Positions 10,486 through 20,621 are shown, counted from the stretch's first letter. The stretch: 33,498 nt of DNA from Chara braunii (GCA_003427395.1 BFEA01000912.1:258005-291502); one strand, 5' to 3'. A program made the numbers and translations. The notes: generated by a model from the sequence alone, not told the origin.

Positions 10486-12813
10486 TTTACGCCCTATGTA
10501 AGCTGGGTACAAGAGAATAAAGCATTAAGGAATAACGAACTATTGTTTGCAAAGTTTGACTTGGGGTGGCGAGAGTACTTACCTTTGTGGTTTGGCCTGT
10601 ATGAGACTGAGTGAGGCTACTACTTGGTTTGAGTGTCAGGTTGATAGGTAGTTGCTTTAGAGGCTCGCCACGTGCTAGAGCGATAAGAGTTAGTCTCAAT
10701 TTCTGCATTTTCTGAGCAAAGTTTTTTTACTTAGATGAATTCTCGCATTTTCTGGGATCTTTTATTATACTTGGCTTTGTATAAATTTTGGTAAGCTACT
10801 TTCTCTACGGGAAGCGCTGCCGAAATTTTCGCAAATCCAAGGAGTTAGTCAAATTTTGACTTGTCAAAGTTCAACTCGTCTAAAGTTTATAAATGACTTA
10901 GTAAAAATCTGGAAAGTCTCATTTTTTAAAGGGAGCGCTGCCCAAATTTTTGATAATTCAGGGAGTTAGACAAAATTGGACCTTGGAAAGTCAAAAAACT
11001 TTTTCTGTTTTCGTATTCGGGCTGATATAAATTCTGAAAAGACACTTTTCCTGCGGGAAGCGCTGCCGAAATTTTCTTAATTTAAAGGAGATAGATTATA
11101 TTTTGACAGGTGACGATTCTGGCGATCCACCCTATATAGGGGAGACTCTGCCAAGGTCTACCTTTGCTTTGGGCACTGCTTAAGGACAGACTTAGACTTA
11201 TTTAATTATGATGATTTGAGTGAGGTCGTGATATGGGGATTATCCTCCATGGACTTATAGGTTTAGCCTGGGGGTTGACCTGTCTTGTGTTACAGGTCTT
11301 CTTGACCTCTTGATTCAGGACTTGGACTAGATTCAGCTTGATCCTACAGGGATCATCTTCTGTTATCACTAATAACAGGTCGGTTGCCGATTTGTCGATT
11401 TACAATTCAACTCCAATTCTCCCTTGTCACTCAACCTAAAGGCTTTAGCCTTATGATTGAACTGTTTTGTTGTGTTTTCACCCGGACTTTATTGAATGAC
11501 CATCGAACAAAAGTACTGAGTATTTATTTAAGAGTTGCACGAGTGAGGCTTGTATGGCTAAAGCGAGGGGCATGAGTGTAAGGAATGGTTGAAGTTGACC
11601 TCGTGTAGTGCGTGGACTTCTGGATGAATCTTTGATGTGATTGCAGGTATGGTTGTGGTTCGGCTTCTGGATGTGATTGCCTGCGATTACATACATATAT
11701 GGCTGAGAGGAGTCCCACTATGACTGTGAGAAGTGATCGTCCTATATAAACTAGCCCTATGTATATATTTATATGTGCCTTGGGTATGCGCGCGGCTTAC
11801 TGAGATCGTGCGCAAGGGTTAACCAGGTTATGATTTGAGAGAAAAAGGAGATCCCCTTTTATCCTTTGCTTCTTAGAGATTTTTATGGTCGGACGTTGGT
11901 CCTAGGCCGGGATTCAAGGTCCTTGTGCAGGACATCCCAAGCCCTAGACTCTGCAGGGCAGGAATCTGCCACCATGCAGAGCCTATTTGCCTTGCCTGCC
12001 GAGACGCTCAGACCAAAGGCCGGAGGTTTCGCGGCGGCTGCACGACTATTCCTTTAGCCGTGCAATGTCGTGAAGGATTAGACCCTCGCGGCACTTCGAG
12101 TCTGACGCTTGAGTGTCATAAGCGGTATTCGGATCCACGAGGGACCGCTTGATTATGGGCACTACATAGTATGCCATCATTGCGACTGCTTGCGCACGTT
12201 TGCATTGCGAGTCGATATGAGATAGCCCTGTGGCCGCGCGGTTTTATACTAGGTCTCGCGCTCGACACCTATCCGATTTCCACATCGGAGAGTTATGTGA
12301 TGACTACTGAAGGGACTAGGAGTGTTGTCGCGTTGTTTGACGTGTGTGTGCATGTGTTTGTAGAGTGGTGTGCGCGTGGTGTTTGGGATGCATCTTAGTC
12401 GAGCGACGTCGAGCCACGCTTGGGACTTCAACCCCCCAAGATGTTGGTTCGCGTGCGGGTCCGATAGGCGTATTACCGCGCGTACCCCCTATACTACAGC
12501 GAACGAGAAACGCCCTCGGCTGGTCCACCTCAGCGATTGCAACTAATCAGCTTTCGTACTGTGGACTGGTAGCTCGGCGGGGATACGCCCACCGAAGGGA
12601 GGTGACAACTCCCGTAAGGTGGAGGTAAGTTATGCCTTGCGTAGGCCCTATCCTGTTGTAGGGGCTCGCGAGAGGTATGGCTGGTGCACCCGGCTGGAGC
12701 GGCCTAAGGAAGCTCCATTTGTGTGTTCGTGATGAGGTTGGTCCAACTCTTGCGTGACGCGGCCGAGAGGGTCCCGCGCTGCCGTGTGCGATGCCGGACC
12801 GATGCGCCCGACA
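10370..12813 (+). repeat. Copy II of the large interspersed repeat
   Basis: Collinear with 1-3021 (see copy I) and ending at the same GCGCCCGACA. Its internal array has only three units. Copy II contains a CCTATATAGGGG box at about 11131 where copy I has CCCAGAATAGGGG, which could be a TATA element on the plus strand. Upstream the copy is continuous with the CATAAGATTGG minisatellite, whose equivalent in copy I lies beyond the left edge of the window. No coding capacity is recognised. Confidence 0.8.
10790..11110 (+). repeat. ~123-bp tandem array, 3 units, inside copy II
   Basis: GCTGCC occurs at 10816, 10937 and 11062. The outer two units carry the GGGAAGCGCTGCCG core and the middle one the AAAGGGAGCGCTGCCC core. 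This is the same order as in copy I, with fewer inner units. Confidence 0.9.
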
Positions 12814-12826
12814 GCGGCGTATCCAA

Positions 12827-13335
12827 AAGTCACATCAAACAAGGCAGATCAATCAAAAGCCTACATCCGAGCATTCAATTGGCACGGCATGCAACCTGCA
12901 CCCAAAACAAGCGACAAATAGTCTCAATGTATGTAAACGACATCGACAATCTCACATCAAACCCATTGCTTCCATAACACACACAGTCTCATTTCACACT
13001 CTTGGTGAATAGCCCACATTTCTCACACTGTTCATCTTCCACGCACACATAGTTTCAGTTCACACTTTTGCTGAATAGGGAGTGGCGTTACTAACAAGTT
13101 ACATCAATCAAGGCACATCAATTGAAAGCCTATATCCATTATCAATTTGAAGCATTCAATTGGCAAGGCATGCAACCGGCACCCACAACGAGCGACTAAC
13201 AGTCTCAACGTATTTAACCGGCAACAACAATCTCGCATCAAACTCACTGCTCCCACGCATACATAGTCTCAGTTCTCACTTTTGCTGAACAACTGAATAG
13301 CTCACATGTCTCACACTGTTCATCTCCCATGACCT
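12827..13335 (+). repeat. ~269-bp imperfect tandem duplication
   Basis: The block starting AAGTCACATCAAACAAGGCA at 12827 recurs as AAGTTACATCAATCAAGGCA at 13096. Shared downstream segments include AGCATTCAATTGGCA, GGCATGCAACC, GTCTCAAYGTAT and TCTCACACTGTTCATC. There are short indels between units. It begins just right of the copy II end and stops about 15 bp before the end of relic gene 2. Confidence 0.85.
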
Positions 13336-13350
13336 CCCCCACGACCTCGC

Positions 13351-14222
13351 CTATCGTTTAGCCCCGAAACCATACAGTGCGTTCAGGGATGAACCGTACG
13401 TTAGGAGTTGTGGACTACACAGGGCAGCAGTGGCGGAGAAGTGAGACACGTATCGCGCACGGACGAAACCACATGCTCTGGCTAAAGTGCAACCGATGGC
13501 ATCTCGAATGACCGTCATGTACTCCTCGACCTCCTCCCACTACCGGGGTGCGTCAATCTGCCCCGCCAGTTTCACATCAAACTTACAGTTCCTATAACCA
13601 TTCGGTAACATAATCGAGTCCCCGTCACGATGAGCTCGTTCCTGGACACGTAAATACTTCCCTCCGCTGAAGTCTTACTTCTATTGCTTACCGAAACAAA
13701 CAGAACCCTAGCGAAAGAGAAACGACAAAGTTCAACATGCACGCAGAAGTACGACACACTCCCCGTCAAGTTGTCCCCGAAGGGAAGGGGATATTTCTCT
13801 AGAAACTGGTTCTGTTTCGCACAGTCCAACAACTCCTCCTTCATCAATGGTCCCCACAAGCGCGGCGAACACGACACATTGTGCACAATCAACGATAAAG
13901 ACAAGTCTCGTGTACGAAATGCTGCAGACAACACCTACGTGTGTTTCGTCACGAGGATGTGGTCGAGGAAGATGAATGTCCCCCATTCCTGGCTGGAAAC
14001 TAGTCGATAATGAGATGCCCAAGGGTAGTCTTTCATGGTGTTCTCCCAGTCTAATTCGGACCATGTATCGAAGGGCCTTTCAAGCTAGGGCACAACGCTC
14101 ATCCAAGGGTCCGTGTCGAAGTCTTCTCTACGGGCCCCAAATATAGTAGTTTCCCGCCTTCAACCCCGTATGTACCTCGCGCTAGCATTCAAAGGGACCG
14201 AGTAATCGAAGCGGTGAGCCAT
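13351..14222 (-). pseudogene. Relic gene 2: unrecognised protein with in-frame stops
   Basis: On the minus strand an ATG at 14222-14220 opens a frame that reads like protein for over 200 codons. It is broken by TGA at 14162-14160 (codon 21), TAG at 14087-14085 (codon 46) and TAG at 13937-13935 (codon 96). A frameshift near 13580-13600 moves the sensible reading to another frame. That frame meets TAG at 13542-13540 and ends at TAG 13353-13351. Between stops the residues are varied and balanced (for example LDWENTMKDYPWASHY, EEWGTF-like QEWGTFIFLDH, KLAGQID, RACGFVRARYVSHF), unlike the low-complexity shadows nearby. The total is about 290 codons. I do not recognise the family. There is no signal peptide and no obvious membrane segment. 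It lies between the 269-bp duplication on its 3' side and palindromic array 2 about 180 bp upstream of its start. The mix of TGA and TAG stops plus a frameshift argues against an alternative genetic code and for decay. Confidence 0.55.
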
Positions 14223-14399
14223 CGCGAATGTCCTACACACACAAACGATTGACGACTACAACAAGGAGCCATTGCTAAGGTCGAACTCGCTCACACACCG
14301 AGGAGCCATCGCAGTTACACATAACAACCAGGCATTGCGAATGTTCAATACAGAAGGAGAAGACACACAGGATGACAAATTCCATCGGCGGCTGTCCAT

Positions 14400-15420
14400 C
14401 GTCGCGTTCGTCGAGTCCAGATCGATGGCGGACAATCGACAAAGCTCAGATGGCCATCGCCGAGTTCGACTCGACAGTGGCCAGAGGCCTTGGCGCTTGC
14501 CGACCGTCGAGTTCGACTCGACGATGGCCGTTCGCCCCGACTCTACGACGCCCTACTGGCCACTGTCGAGTTCGACTCGACGACGCCCTACTGGCCGACC
14601 GTCGAGTTCGAATCGACGATGGCCGGCTGGCCACTGTCGAGTCGAAGTCGACAGTCGGCCAGCGCCAAGGCCTCTGGCCATTGTCGAGTCCGACTCGACG
14701 ATGACCCCAGGCCGTTGTCGATTTCATCTCGANAATGACCCCAGTCCGTTGTCGAGTCCGACTCNACGATGACCCCGGGCCGTGNTCGAGTCCGACTCGA
14801 CAATGACCCCAGGCCGNTGTCGAGTCCGACTCGACGATGACCCCGGGCCNTTGNNGAGNTNGACTCGACAATGGCCATAGGACTTGGCGCTGGTCCACCG
14901 TCGAGTTCGACTCGACGGCCTGGGGTCATCGTCGAGTCGGACTCGACAATGTCGAGACGAAATCGACAACGGCTTGGGGTCATCGTCGAGTTGGACTCGA
15001 CAATGGCCAGAGGCCTTGGCGCTTGCCGACCGTCGAGTTCGACTCGACGACGGCCGTCCGGCTCGACTCTACGACACCTTACTGGCCACTGTCGAGTTCG
15101 ACTCGACGACGCCCTACTGGCCGACCGTCGAGTTCGACTCGACGACGGCCGACTGGCCACTGTCGAGTCGAAGTCGACGGTCGGCCAGCGCCAAGGCCTC
15201 TGGCCACTGCGAGTCCGACTCGACGATGACCCCAGGCCGTTGTCTATTTCATCTCGACAATGACCCCAGTCCGTTGTCGAGTCCGACTCGACGATGACCC
15301 CGGGCCGTTGTCAAGTCCGACTCGACAATGACCCCGGGCCGTTGTTGAGTTCGACTCGACAATGGCCATAGGACTTGGCGCTGTTCCCCCGTCGAGTTCG
15401 ACTCGACGGCGGCCTCTGCA
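14400..15420. repeat. Array 2: TCGAGT-TCG-ACTCGA inverted-repeat satellite
   Basis: About 26 sites of the type CGTCGAGTTCGACTCGACG (8-bp arms, 3-bp centre) occur, separated by 15-45 bp spacers such as GGCCAGAGGCCTTGGCGC and ATGACCCCAGGCCGTT. Centres vary (TCG, CCG, CGG, TGG) while the TCGAGT/ACTCGA arms are kept. A second-order repeat is present: the block at 14479 recurs at 15005 (526 bp) and the block at 14871 at 15362 (491 bp). Around 14925-14990 units run in reverse orientation (GGCCTGGGGTCATCG). Unresolved bases at 14733-14863 suggest assembly difficulty. Frames across it are arginine/serine/proline-rich repeat translations, not genes. Confidence 0.9.
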
Positions 15421-15734
15421 TGAGATGCCACGTGGCAGCACGTGGTTGCTTCACGGCAGTTTACCGTTCTCCCAGGCCTCCGCTGTTGCCTTCGATGCGG
15501 ATGCTCGGAACTTCGCTCCGATGCTGCGCGAACCTTCGATGTGCCAGCGGAATCTCCATTGTGTTCTTTGGGAGCCTCCGATGTGCGAGTCAGCGCTCTG
15601 CCGGCTTCGGACGATTCACGAACCTCCGCAACGCTCCGTTGTTCTCGACGAACTAGCAGAAATGGGAAATGGTGGGCCCACACCACTTTTTATACTTTCT
15701 GTGGAGGGCCTCTGAGGGAATGCGGCCTGCGGGG
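15421..15734. other. GC-rich spacer between arrays 2 and 3, first part
   Basis: This part holds several TTCGATG/CTCCGATG-like short repeats (about 15495-15590) and a TTTATACTTT sequence near 15688. No gene is recognised. The latter could be a TATA-like element, but nothing else supports a promoter. Confidence 0.35.
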
Positions 15735-16010
15735 TGTGGGTTCGGGACCCGGTGCCGTGGGGGAATCAGTGCCGCGGGAGCGACGTTTCGAATCCCGGGA
15801 AAGTCTGGGCTGTCGATCCGTCGGCTGAGGGCTAGGATCGGGTACGGGGAAAACCGGTGCCGCGGTGAGAATCGGTGCCAAGCGGGCGATGATTCGAATC
15901 CCGGGAAAGTCTGGGCCGTCGATCCGTCCGGTGAGGGCCAGGATCCGGTACAGGGAGAACCGGTGCCGCGGTGAGAGTCGGTGCCAAGGGGGGCGACGAT
16001 TCGACTGTCG
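15735..16010 (+). repeat. 106/107-bp tandem repeat, two full units plus partials
   Basis: TTCGAATCCCGGGAAAGTCT occurs at 15787 and 15893, and a degenerate TTCGAC start occurs at 16000. Each unit also holds GTCGATCCGTC, GGTACRGGGA and CCGGTGCCGCGGTGAGA. The TTCGAATCC piece resembles a tRNA T-loop, but the rest of a tRNA is absent. Confidence 0.85.
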
Positions 16011-16189
16011 GTACCTTCCGCGACTGTTTACACGGGCTCCGCAGGAGGATCCAAGGGTCTTATCCCTTGCGTCGCTCCCCCAGAAAAAAGGCCGGTGCAG
16101 TGTCACCTTCGCGTCGACGCGACAGACAGCTGCGTTGCTCCGCCACGGCAGCTGCGTTACTGCTCCGATTTGTGCCTCCTTTGACCCAG

Positions 16190-16307
16190 GTGAGTTCAGA
16201 ATCCTCGCCGCCCCCGCCCCCCCGCCAACCCCCTCCCCCCCCCCCCCCTCCCAACCCCCCCAATCGCGCCCATCCCCTCCCACTATTCGTCGTTCGTGGT
16301 TTTTCAG
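16190..16307 (+). other. Candidate intron with C-rich tract
   Basis: The sequence CCCAG/GTGAGT at 16185-16195 matches a strong plant-type 5' splice site. GTTTTTCAG/GAC at 16299-16310 matches a 3' splice site after a pyrimidine-rich tract. The 118-bp interval would be removed in phase 0 of a plus-strand frame that stays open from about 15971 to 16189 and on through the array start. The interior (16205-16262) is almost pure C. This may be a leader intron of a transcript reading into relic gene 3. It rests only on splice-site match. Confidence 0.3.
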
Positions 16308-16375
16308 GACGTCAACAAAATTTCTCCCACAGTCCACAGAGCCGTCCATCATCGAGTCCCACATGACGACTGTCG

Positions 16376-17300
16376 TGTTCGACACGATGACGGTCGAGCG
16401 CGGGCATGTACGCCACGTGCTAAACACGACCCCACCATCGTGTTCAACCCGATGACAGTCGCTGCCATCGTGTCGAACACGACCGTGGTGGCACCCCTCG
16501 ACCCCACCGTCGTGTTCAACCCGATGACGGTCGTTGTCATCGTGTCGAACACGACCGCAGTGGCACCCCACGACCCCATGGTCGTGTGCAATACAATGAC
16601 GGTCGAGCGTGGGCATGTACACCACGTGCTGAACACGACCCCACCGTCATGTTCAACCCGATGACGGTTGCTGTCATCGTGTCGAACACGACCGTGGTGT
16701 CACCCCACGACCCCACCGTCGTGTTCAACCCGATGACAGTCGTTGTCATCGTGTCGAATACGACCGCAGTGGCACCCCATGACCCCACGGTCGTGTTCAA
16801 TACGATGACGGTCGAGCGCGCGCATGTGCACGACGTGCTGAACACGACCCCATCGCCGTGTTCAACACGATGCCGGTCGCTGTCATCGTGTCGAACACGA
16901 CCGCGGTGGTTACCCACGACTGACCCCACGGTCGTGTTCAATGCGATGACAGTCGCTTTCGTAGTGTTGAACTCGACCGCGGTGGATCGCCGTCGTGCCT
17001 GTGGTCGTGTTCAACACGACGACGGTCGAGCGTGGACATGTTCACCACAAAAGCACCGTCGTGTTCAACACCTCGGTGGTCGCTCATCATCGTCTTCAAC
17101 ACAACCGTGGTGGCTGTCGTACAGAGACGGGTATCGAGCGAGATAAGACAACGGTCGAGCGCGGACATGTTGAACATGACCGCGCTGTCGTGAAAATACG
17201 GTGACGGTGGCTGTCGCCGCGTGCGCCTGTCGTGTTGTGCAATGCGATGATGCGTCGTCGTGTTCAACACGACCCCGACAGGAGATCATCGCGTTCAACA
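16376..17300. repeat. Array 3: TCGTGTTCAACACGA inverted-repeat satellite with 209-bp higher order
   Basis: Sites of the type TCGTGTTCAACACGA (7-bp arms, 1-bp centre) and TCGTGTCGAACACGA (6-bp arms, 3-bp centre) recur about every 35 bp. CCCGATGAC recurs at about 72-bp steps (16448, 16520, 16657, 16729). The marker GGTCGAGCG recurs at 16392, 16601, 16810 and 17024, giving higher-order units of 209, 209 and 214 bp, each holding three ~70-bp monomers. Units decay to the right. Because 209 is not a multiple of three, the array is not a repeat protein. Confidence 0.9.
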
Positions 17301-17475
17301 CGACAGCCAGTCGTCGTGTCTCTCGTGCATCGCTTCTGTTGAAGACTGTGTTTTTTTCCACATTCACGGGCCTGATTTTTTACATCGGCTGTGTGTGGCT
17401 AGCGGTGGCCGCGCTGAACCATATTTGTTGCACTCTACATATACCGCATGTGATCCATCTAGCTGCGGATTTGTT

Positions 17476-20386
17476 ATGGATATGCATATTGACACACACG
17501 GCAGCTTGTTTTACATGGCTTGTGGTGGGGATGCACCACGGCAAGCTATTAGCACAATTTTGGAAAGCATGGACTGTGTGGCATCTAATATACTGCCTAA
17601 TGATGAGTTTCCTCCGCCGGACCTGCCAATGTTTTCGCAAGACGTTTAAATAACTCAAGAATCTCCTGATCATAAAAGGTCCCGGATGGTTGCGTGTGAA
17701 GAAACAACATGCGAAAGTGCATCTCCAGCCTTGGGCGAACCAGTGAAAACCTCTGATGCAGAAGGTTTGGAAGGTCAGGGTAGGGCCTTCTCCGGTGACC
17801 GAAACACATCCAATGTAGATCGTATCATGTGGGTGCCGAGAAGTTCGCTACGAGATTTCAAGTGCACAGACCTTTTGTTTGGCGAGAGTCATGAAGATGG
17901 TTCGGAATCTGGTGCTTCGATGTCATCTGACGCCAACAGTTCTCCAGACAAAACTGATCATCCACAATCTTGCGATGATGATGACACTGACCACTACTGT
18001 CGCAACGATATGGAGAATTCTGATGTGATCTATGATTTTGATGACATTTTCCCTAAACGTTTGTCGTCTGAGAAGCGTCCTTTTACTTTCCGTGTCAGAA
18101 TGCCGCAGTCAAAGAAAATTCTGCAAACAGTTCACAGAAAGCTCACCAAAAAAACACTAGCGAGTGTGCGTGGAAAAGTTTGTTGTAAACAAGATTGTTG
18201 CGCTCGCATGACGATGGAAGACATCAAAGTTGTCCGGAGTACATATTACTGTAAGGATCACAAAGTAGAGATGCATGGTGGGTTGAAACGTTAAAGAGGT
18301 TCCCCTTCGTGGAAGATGAAAAAGAGATTGTACAACCTATTGTGGAAAAAAGAAAGGTGTGCATTAGTGCATGGTGTTTCACACTGGGTGTGTGCAGGAA
18401 TACATTTTTGAAAAAGAGGGTGACTTTGTCAAAATGTTACATTATGCTGGAGCATGGCAGCACTGGACTCAGACACACATCTGCAACATATACGACGATG
18501 TTAAGGAAACTAAGCTCCTTTGTGCGCGACAATGGAGATTCTATGCCCAATGACATGAGGATCAAAGATGGAGAATCACGAGTGGTTTTGAGATTGCCTG
18601 CTTGCTATTACAAGGTTGACATTTGTAAGTTGTTGAAGTCACAATTTGACAAGCTGAGTGTCCCTTCTGTTTCTCTCCAAGTTTTCTATAACATGTGGAG
18701 AACACACTTTTGGCATCTGAAATTCCATGAAGTTGATCAAAACTTTGCAAAATGCGAGAAATATGTTGAGTTCAAAGAATCTATCAATTCTGCGAAGTTC
18801 GTACGTGTGCGTGATTATTTCGTTTCGGAACGCGAAAACACTTGGACTTGCAGCTCCAGCACCATGTTGCTTATGAGGTGTGGAAGGATGAGTCGAAGAG
18901 ACTAAGTTCCAACAATTTATGCATCATTATTGACGATATGGACCAAAGCAAAACGAGTATTCCACACTTTGGCGGAGAAAACAAGTCGAAGGCATTCGCG
19001 AATATTCCAATGATTAAAATAAATTTAACAGCTATTATCGCACACGACCGTTCACCATCGGTGCATGTTCACACATGGTATCCTTGCTATCCACATGATT
19101 CCAATGTTGTGGTGTTATCCATTATAAAAGTTCTGCATGACATACAAGCGACAAGCGACTTACCTCCTAAATTGAGGATACAAGCCGACAACTGCTGGAG
19201 AGAAAACAAAACCAAATACGTTTTGTCTCTGGCCGCAGCTTTGGTAAAATTTGGCTTCTTCAAAGGAATCGAATTCGGTTTTATGTAGGTAGGACATACA
19301 CATACGGACGTTGATGCCACTTTCAGTCATTTCTCTCGCAATTCGTTGCCAGTTCCCCAAAAGAGCGTCCTTTGTGCACAATCATGGATGAAATTGCTGA
19401 CTGGTGGGGAGCTGTCAAACCCATCTTGGTCAACAGACTGACCGGTCATACTAAGCCATATTTATTTAGGTTTTATATGGAGGATGACAATCCTGTGTTC
19501 CAGTGGGAAAGAGTATTGCACTTCTCCGCATTGGTCTTCTTCGGTCTATTGTGTTAAACGAGATGAAAATAAAGCATATGTTGGACCCGAATGGCAATTC
19601 GAACCTTCAGCTGTTCTCCCGTCACCTATTCGACCTGTTAAAGAAATATCACGTGGTTAACCCGCCAAGGAGAAGAATTCAGATTTCAAATCAGGAATTG
19701 AAGGCGTGACGACGTTTGTTGAGTGGTTGGAAAACACGCGGCACGAGTGGTTGGGAATGAAAGATGAGGTTAACTTCTCAAAGGAGAGTGCTCTTTCACA
19801 CTGGAAAACTTTCATGGACACAATCGAGCAAAATTATGGGTCTGGCTTTGCGAAAACATCACTCAAGGCTGACTTTTGGCCCTCGCGGGAAAGAATTATG
19901 AAGGACGATGCTGGGGATATTGATATTGCCTTCCTCTTGGAGAGCAATGAGAATAAGGAGCCGTTGTTCATTGGGCCAGCCAATGAGTGTCCAAAAGCAG
20001 AGCTCGACCCGATTGTGGATGTCGAAAAATGTCAATTCGTTCTCTTGCGTCCTTCGCAAGATGATATCGATCAGGGAGTTCCCGTGTGGATGGGTAGAGT
20101 CATTTATGATATTGACAACGATAGGAAGTCGCCTGCTTTCAATCATGTTTTTATTGAATATTGGGTGCCACAACCTGTCGTCAAAAGTCTTTCTCTGCAA
20201 TATGCAAATGCATGGAAGAAGATATCGAAGAAAGAAAACATAACAGCACAGCAGTGGCAGCACGTGGACTGTATTTTGTGGAGCTGGTCATCAAGGACGT
20301 TGCATTTGGAAAATGGAGTGCACATTCCCAAATCGGTCAAAGAAAAAGCCTTGGCATGTCTTTCACTTCCCGATGATGAAGACTAA
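17476..20386 (+). pseudogene. Relic gene 3: DUF7869-type transposon-like protein, multiply broken
   Basis: A long plus-strand coding remnant is broken by TAA 17647-17649, a frameshift near 18290, one at 18790-18840, TAG 19286-19288, shifts near 19365 and 19505, and TAA 19658-19660; it ends at TAA 20386. In order it shows an acidic serine/aspartate tail (about 17890-18000), a cysteine cluster CCKQDCC (about 18181), VCISAWCFTLGVC and LEHGSTGLRH (about 18357-18480), and an FAKCEKYVEF segment (about 18750). A core follows with DDMDQSK (18932), WYPCYP, QADNCWREN (19181) and, just after the TAG, VGHTHTDVDATFSHFSR (19289). This motif order matches my memory of DUF7869 proteins, which are repetitive, uncharacterised and plausibly RNase H-like; the spaced aspartates would fit a metal site. 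The last ~230 codons (19706-20386) are a separate region with a VWMGRVIYDI..EYWVP stretch that could be a chromatin-reader-like fold (inference). The first ATG in frame is 17476. Array 3 ends about 175 bp upstream. Codon composition is AT-richer than relics 1 and 2. Confidence 0.65.
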
Positions 20387-20620
20387 TAGGATAAGTCGCA
20401 GAGAAGACCTCATTTCGTGCGTGTTGGTGTACCATTTACTTGTCATTGAGCTTCCATTCATACATAGTTAAACTATATTGCATTTGCTTGCCTTTTACTT
20501 CCCGATAATAAAGATTTGTAGATTTTAAGTACGTCATTGAGAAGAGGTAATCATATCTCGTTCGAGCGTATTGCTGTATTAATTAGTTGTCATTGAGCTT
20601 CTGTATTTCATGTGTTGCAG
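20366..20620 (+). repeat. Tandem duplication covering the relic 3 stop region
   Basis: CTTCCCGATGATGAAGA at 20366 is echoed by CTTCCCGATAATAAAGA at 20498, and TGTCATTGAGCTTC at 20441 by the same at 20588. The unit is about 132-147 bp with indels. The second copy still encodes an ACLLLPDNKD-like tail matching ACLSLPDDED at the relic's C terminus, so the duplication happened after the gene was in place. Confidence 0.7.
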
Positions 20621-20621
20621 A

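Noticed and set aside
1-12813. Complete LTR retrotransposon with copies I and II as its LTRs
   Set aside because: The left ends cannot be compared inside the window, no reverse transcriptase, protease or integrase segment is seen between them, there is no primer site next to 3021, and the copies differ widely. LTR-like repeat is as far as I can go.
13351-14222. Alternative genetic code or selenocysteine reading through the stops of relic 2
   Set aside because: TGA and TAG both interrupt, a frameshift is also needed, and relics 1 and 3 show the same mixed decay.
14272-15441. Arg/Ser/Pro-rich frames across array 2 as a repeat protein
   Set aside because: Open frames exist in several registers on both strands, as palindromic repeats free of stops would give, and unit lengths are not multiples of three.
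15787-15900. tRNA or tRNA-derived SINE (TTCGAATCC resembles a T-loop / B box)
   Set aside because: No matching acceptor stem, anticodon arm or A box lies at a proper distance, and the motif simply recurs with the 106-bp repeat.
14400-17300. CRISPR-like array of short palindromic repeats
   Set aside because: Spacers are themselves repeated and vary in length, units occur in both orientations, there are no cas genes, and the sequence context is eukaryotic.
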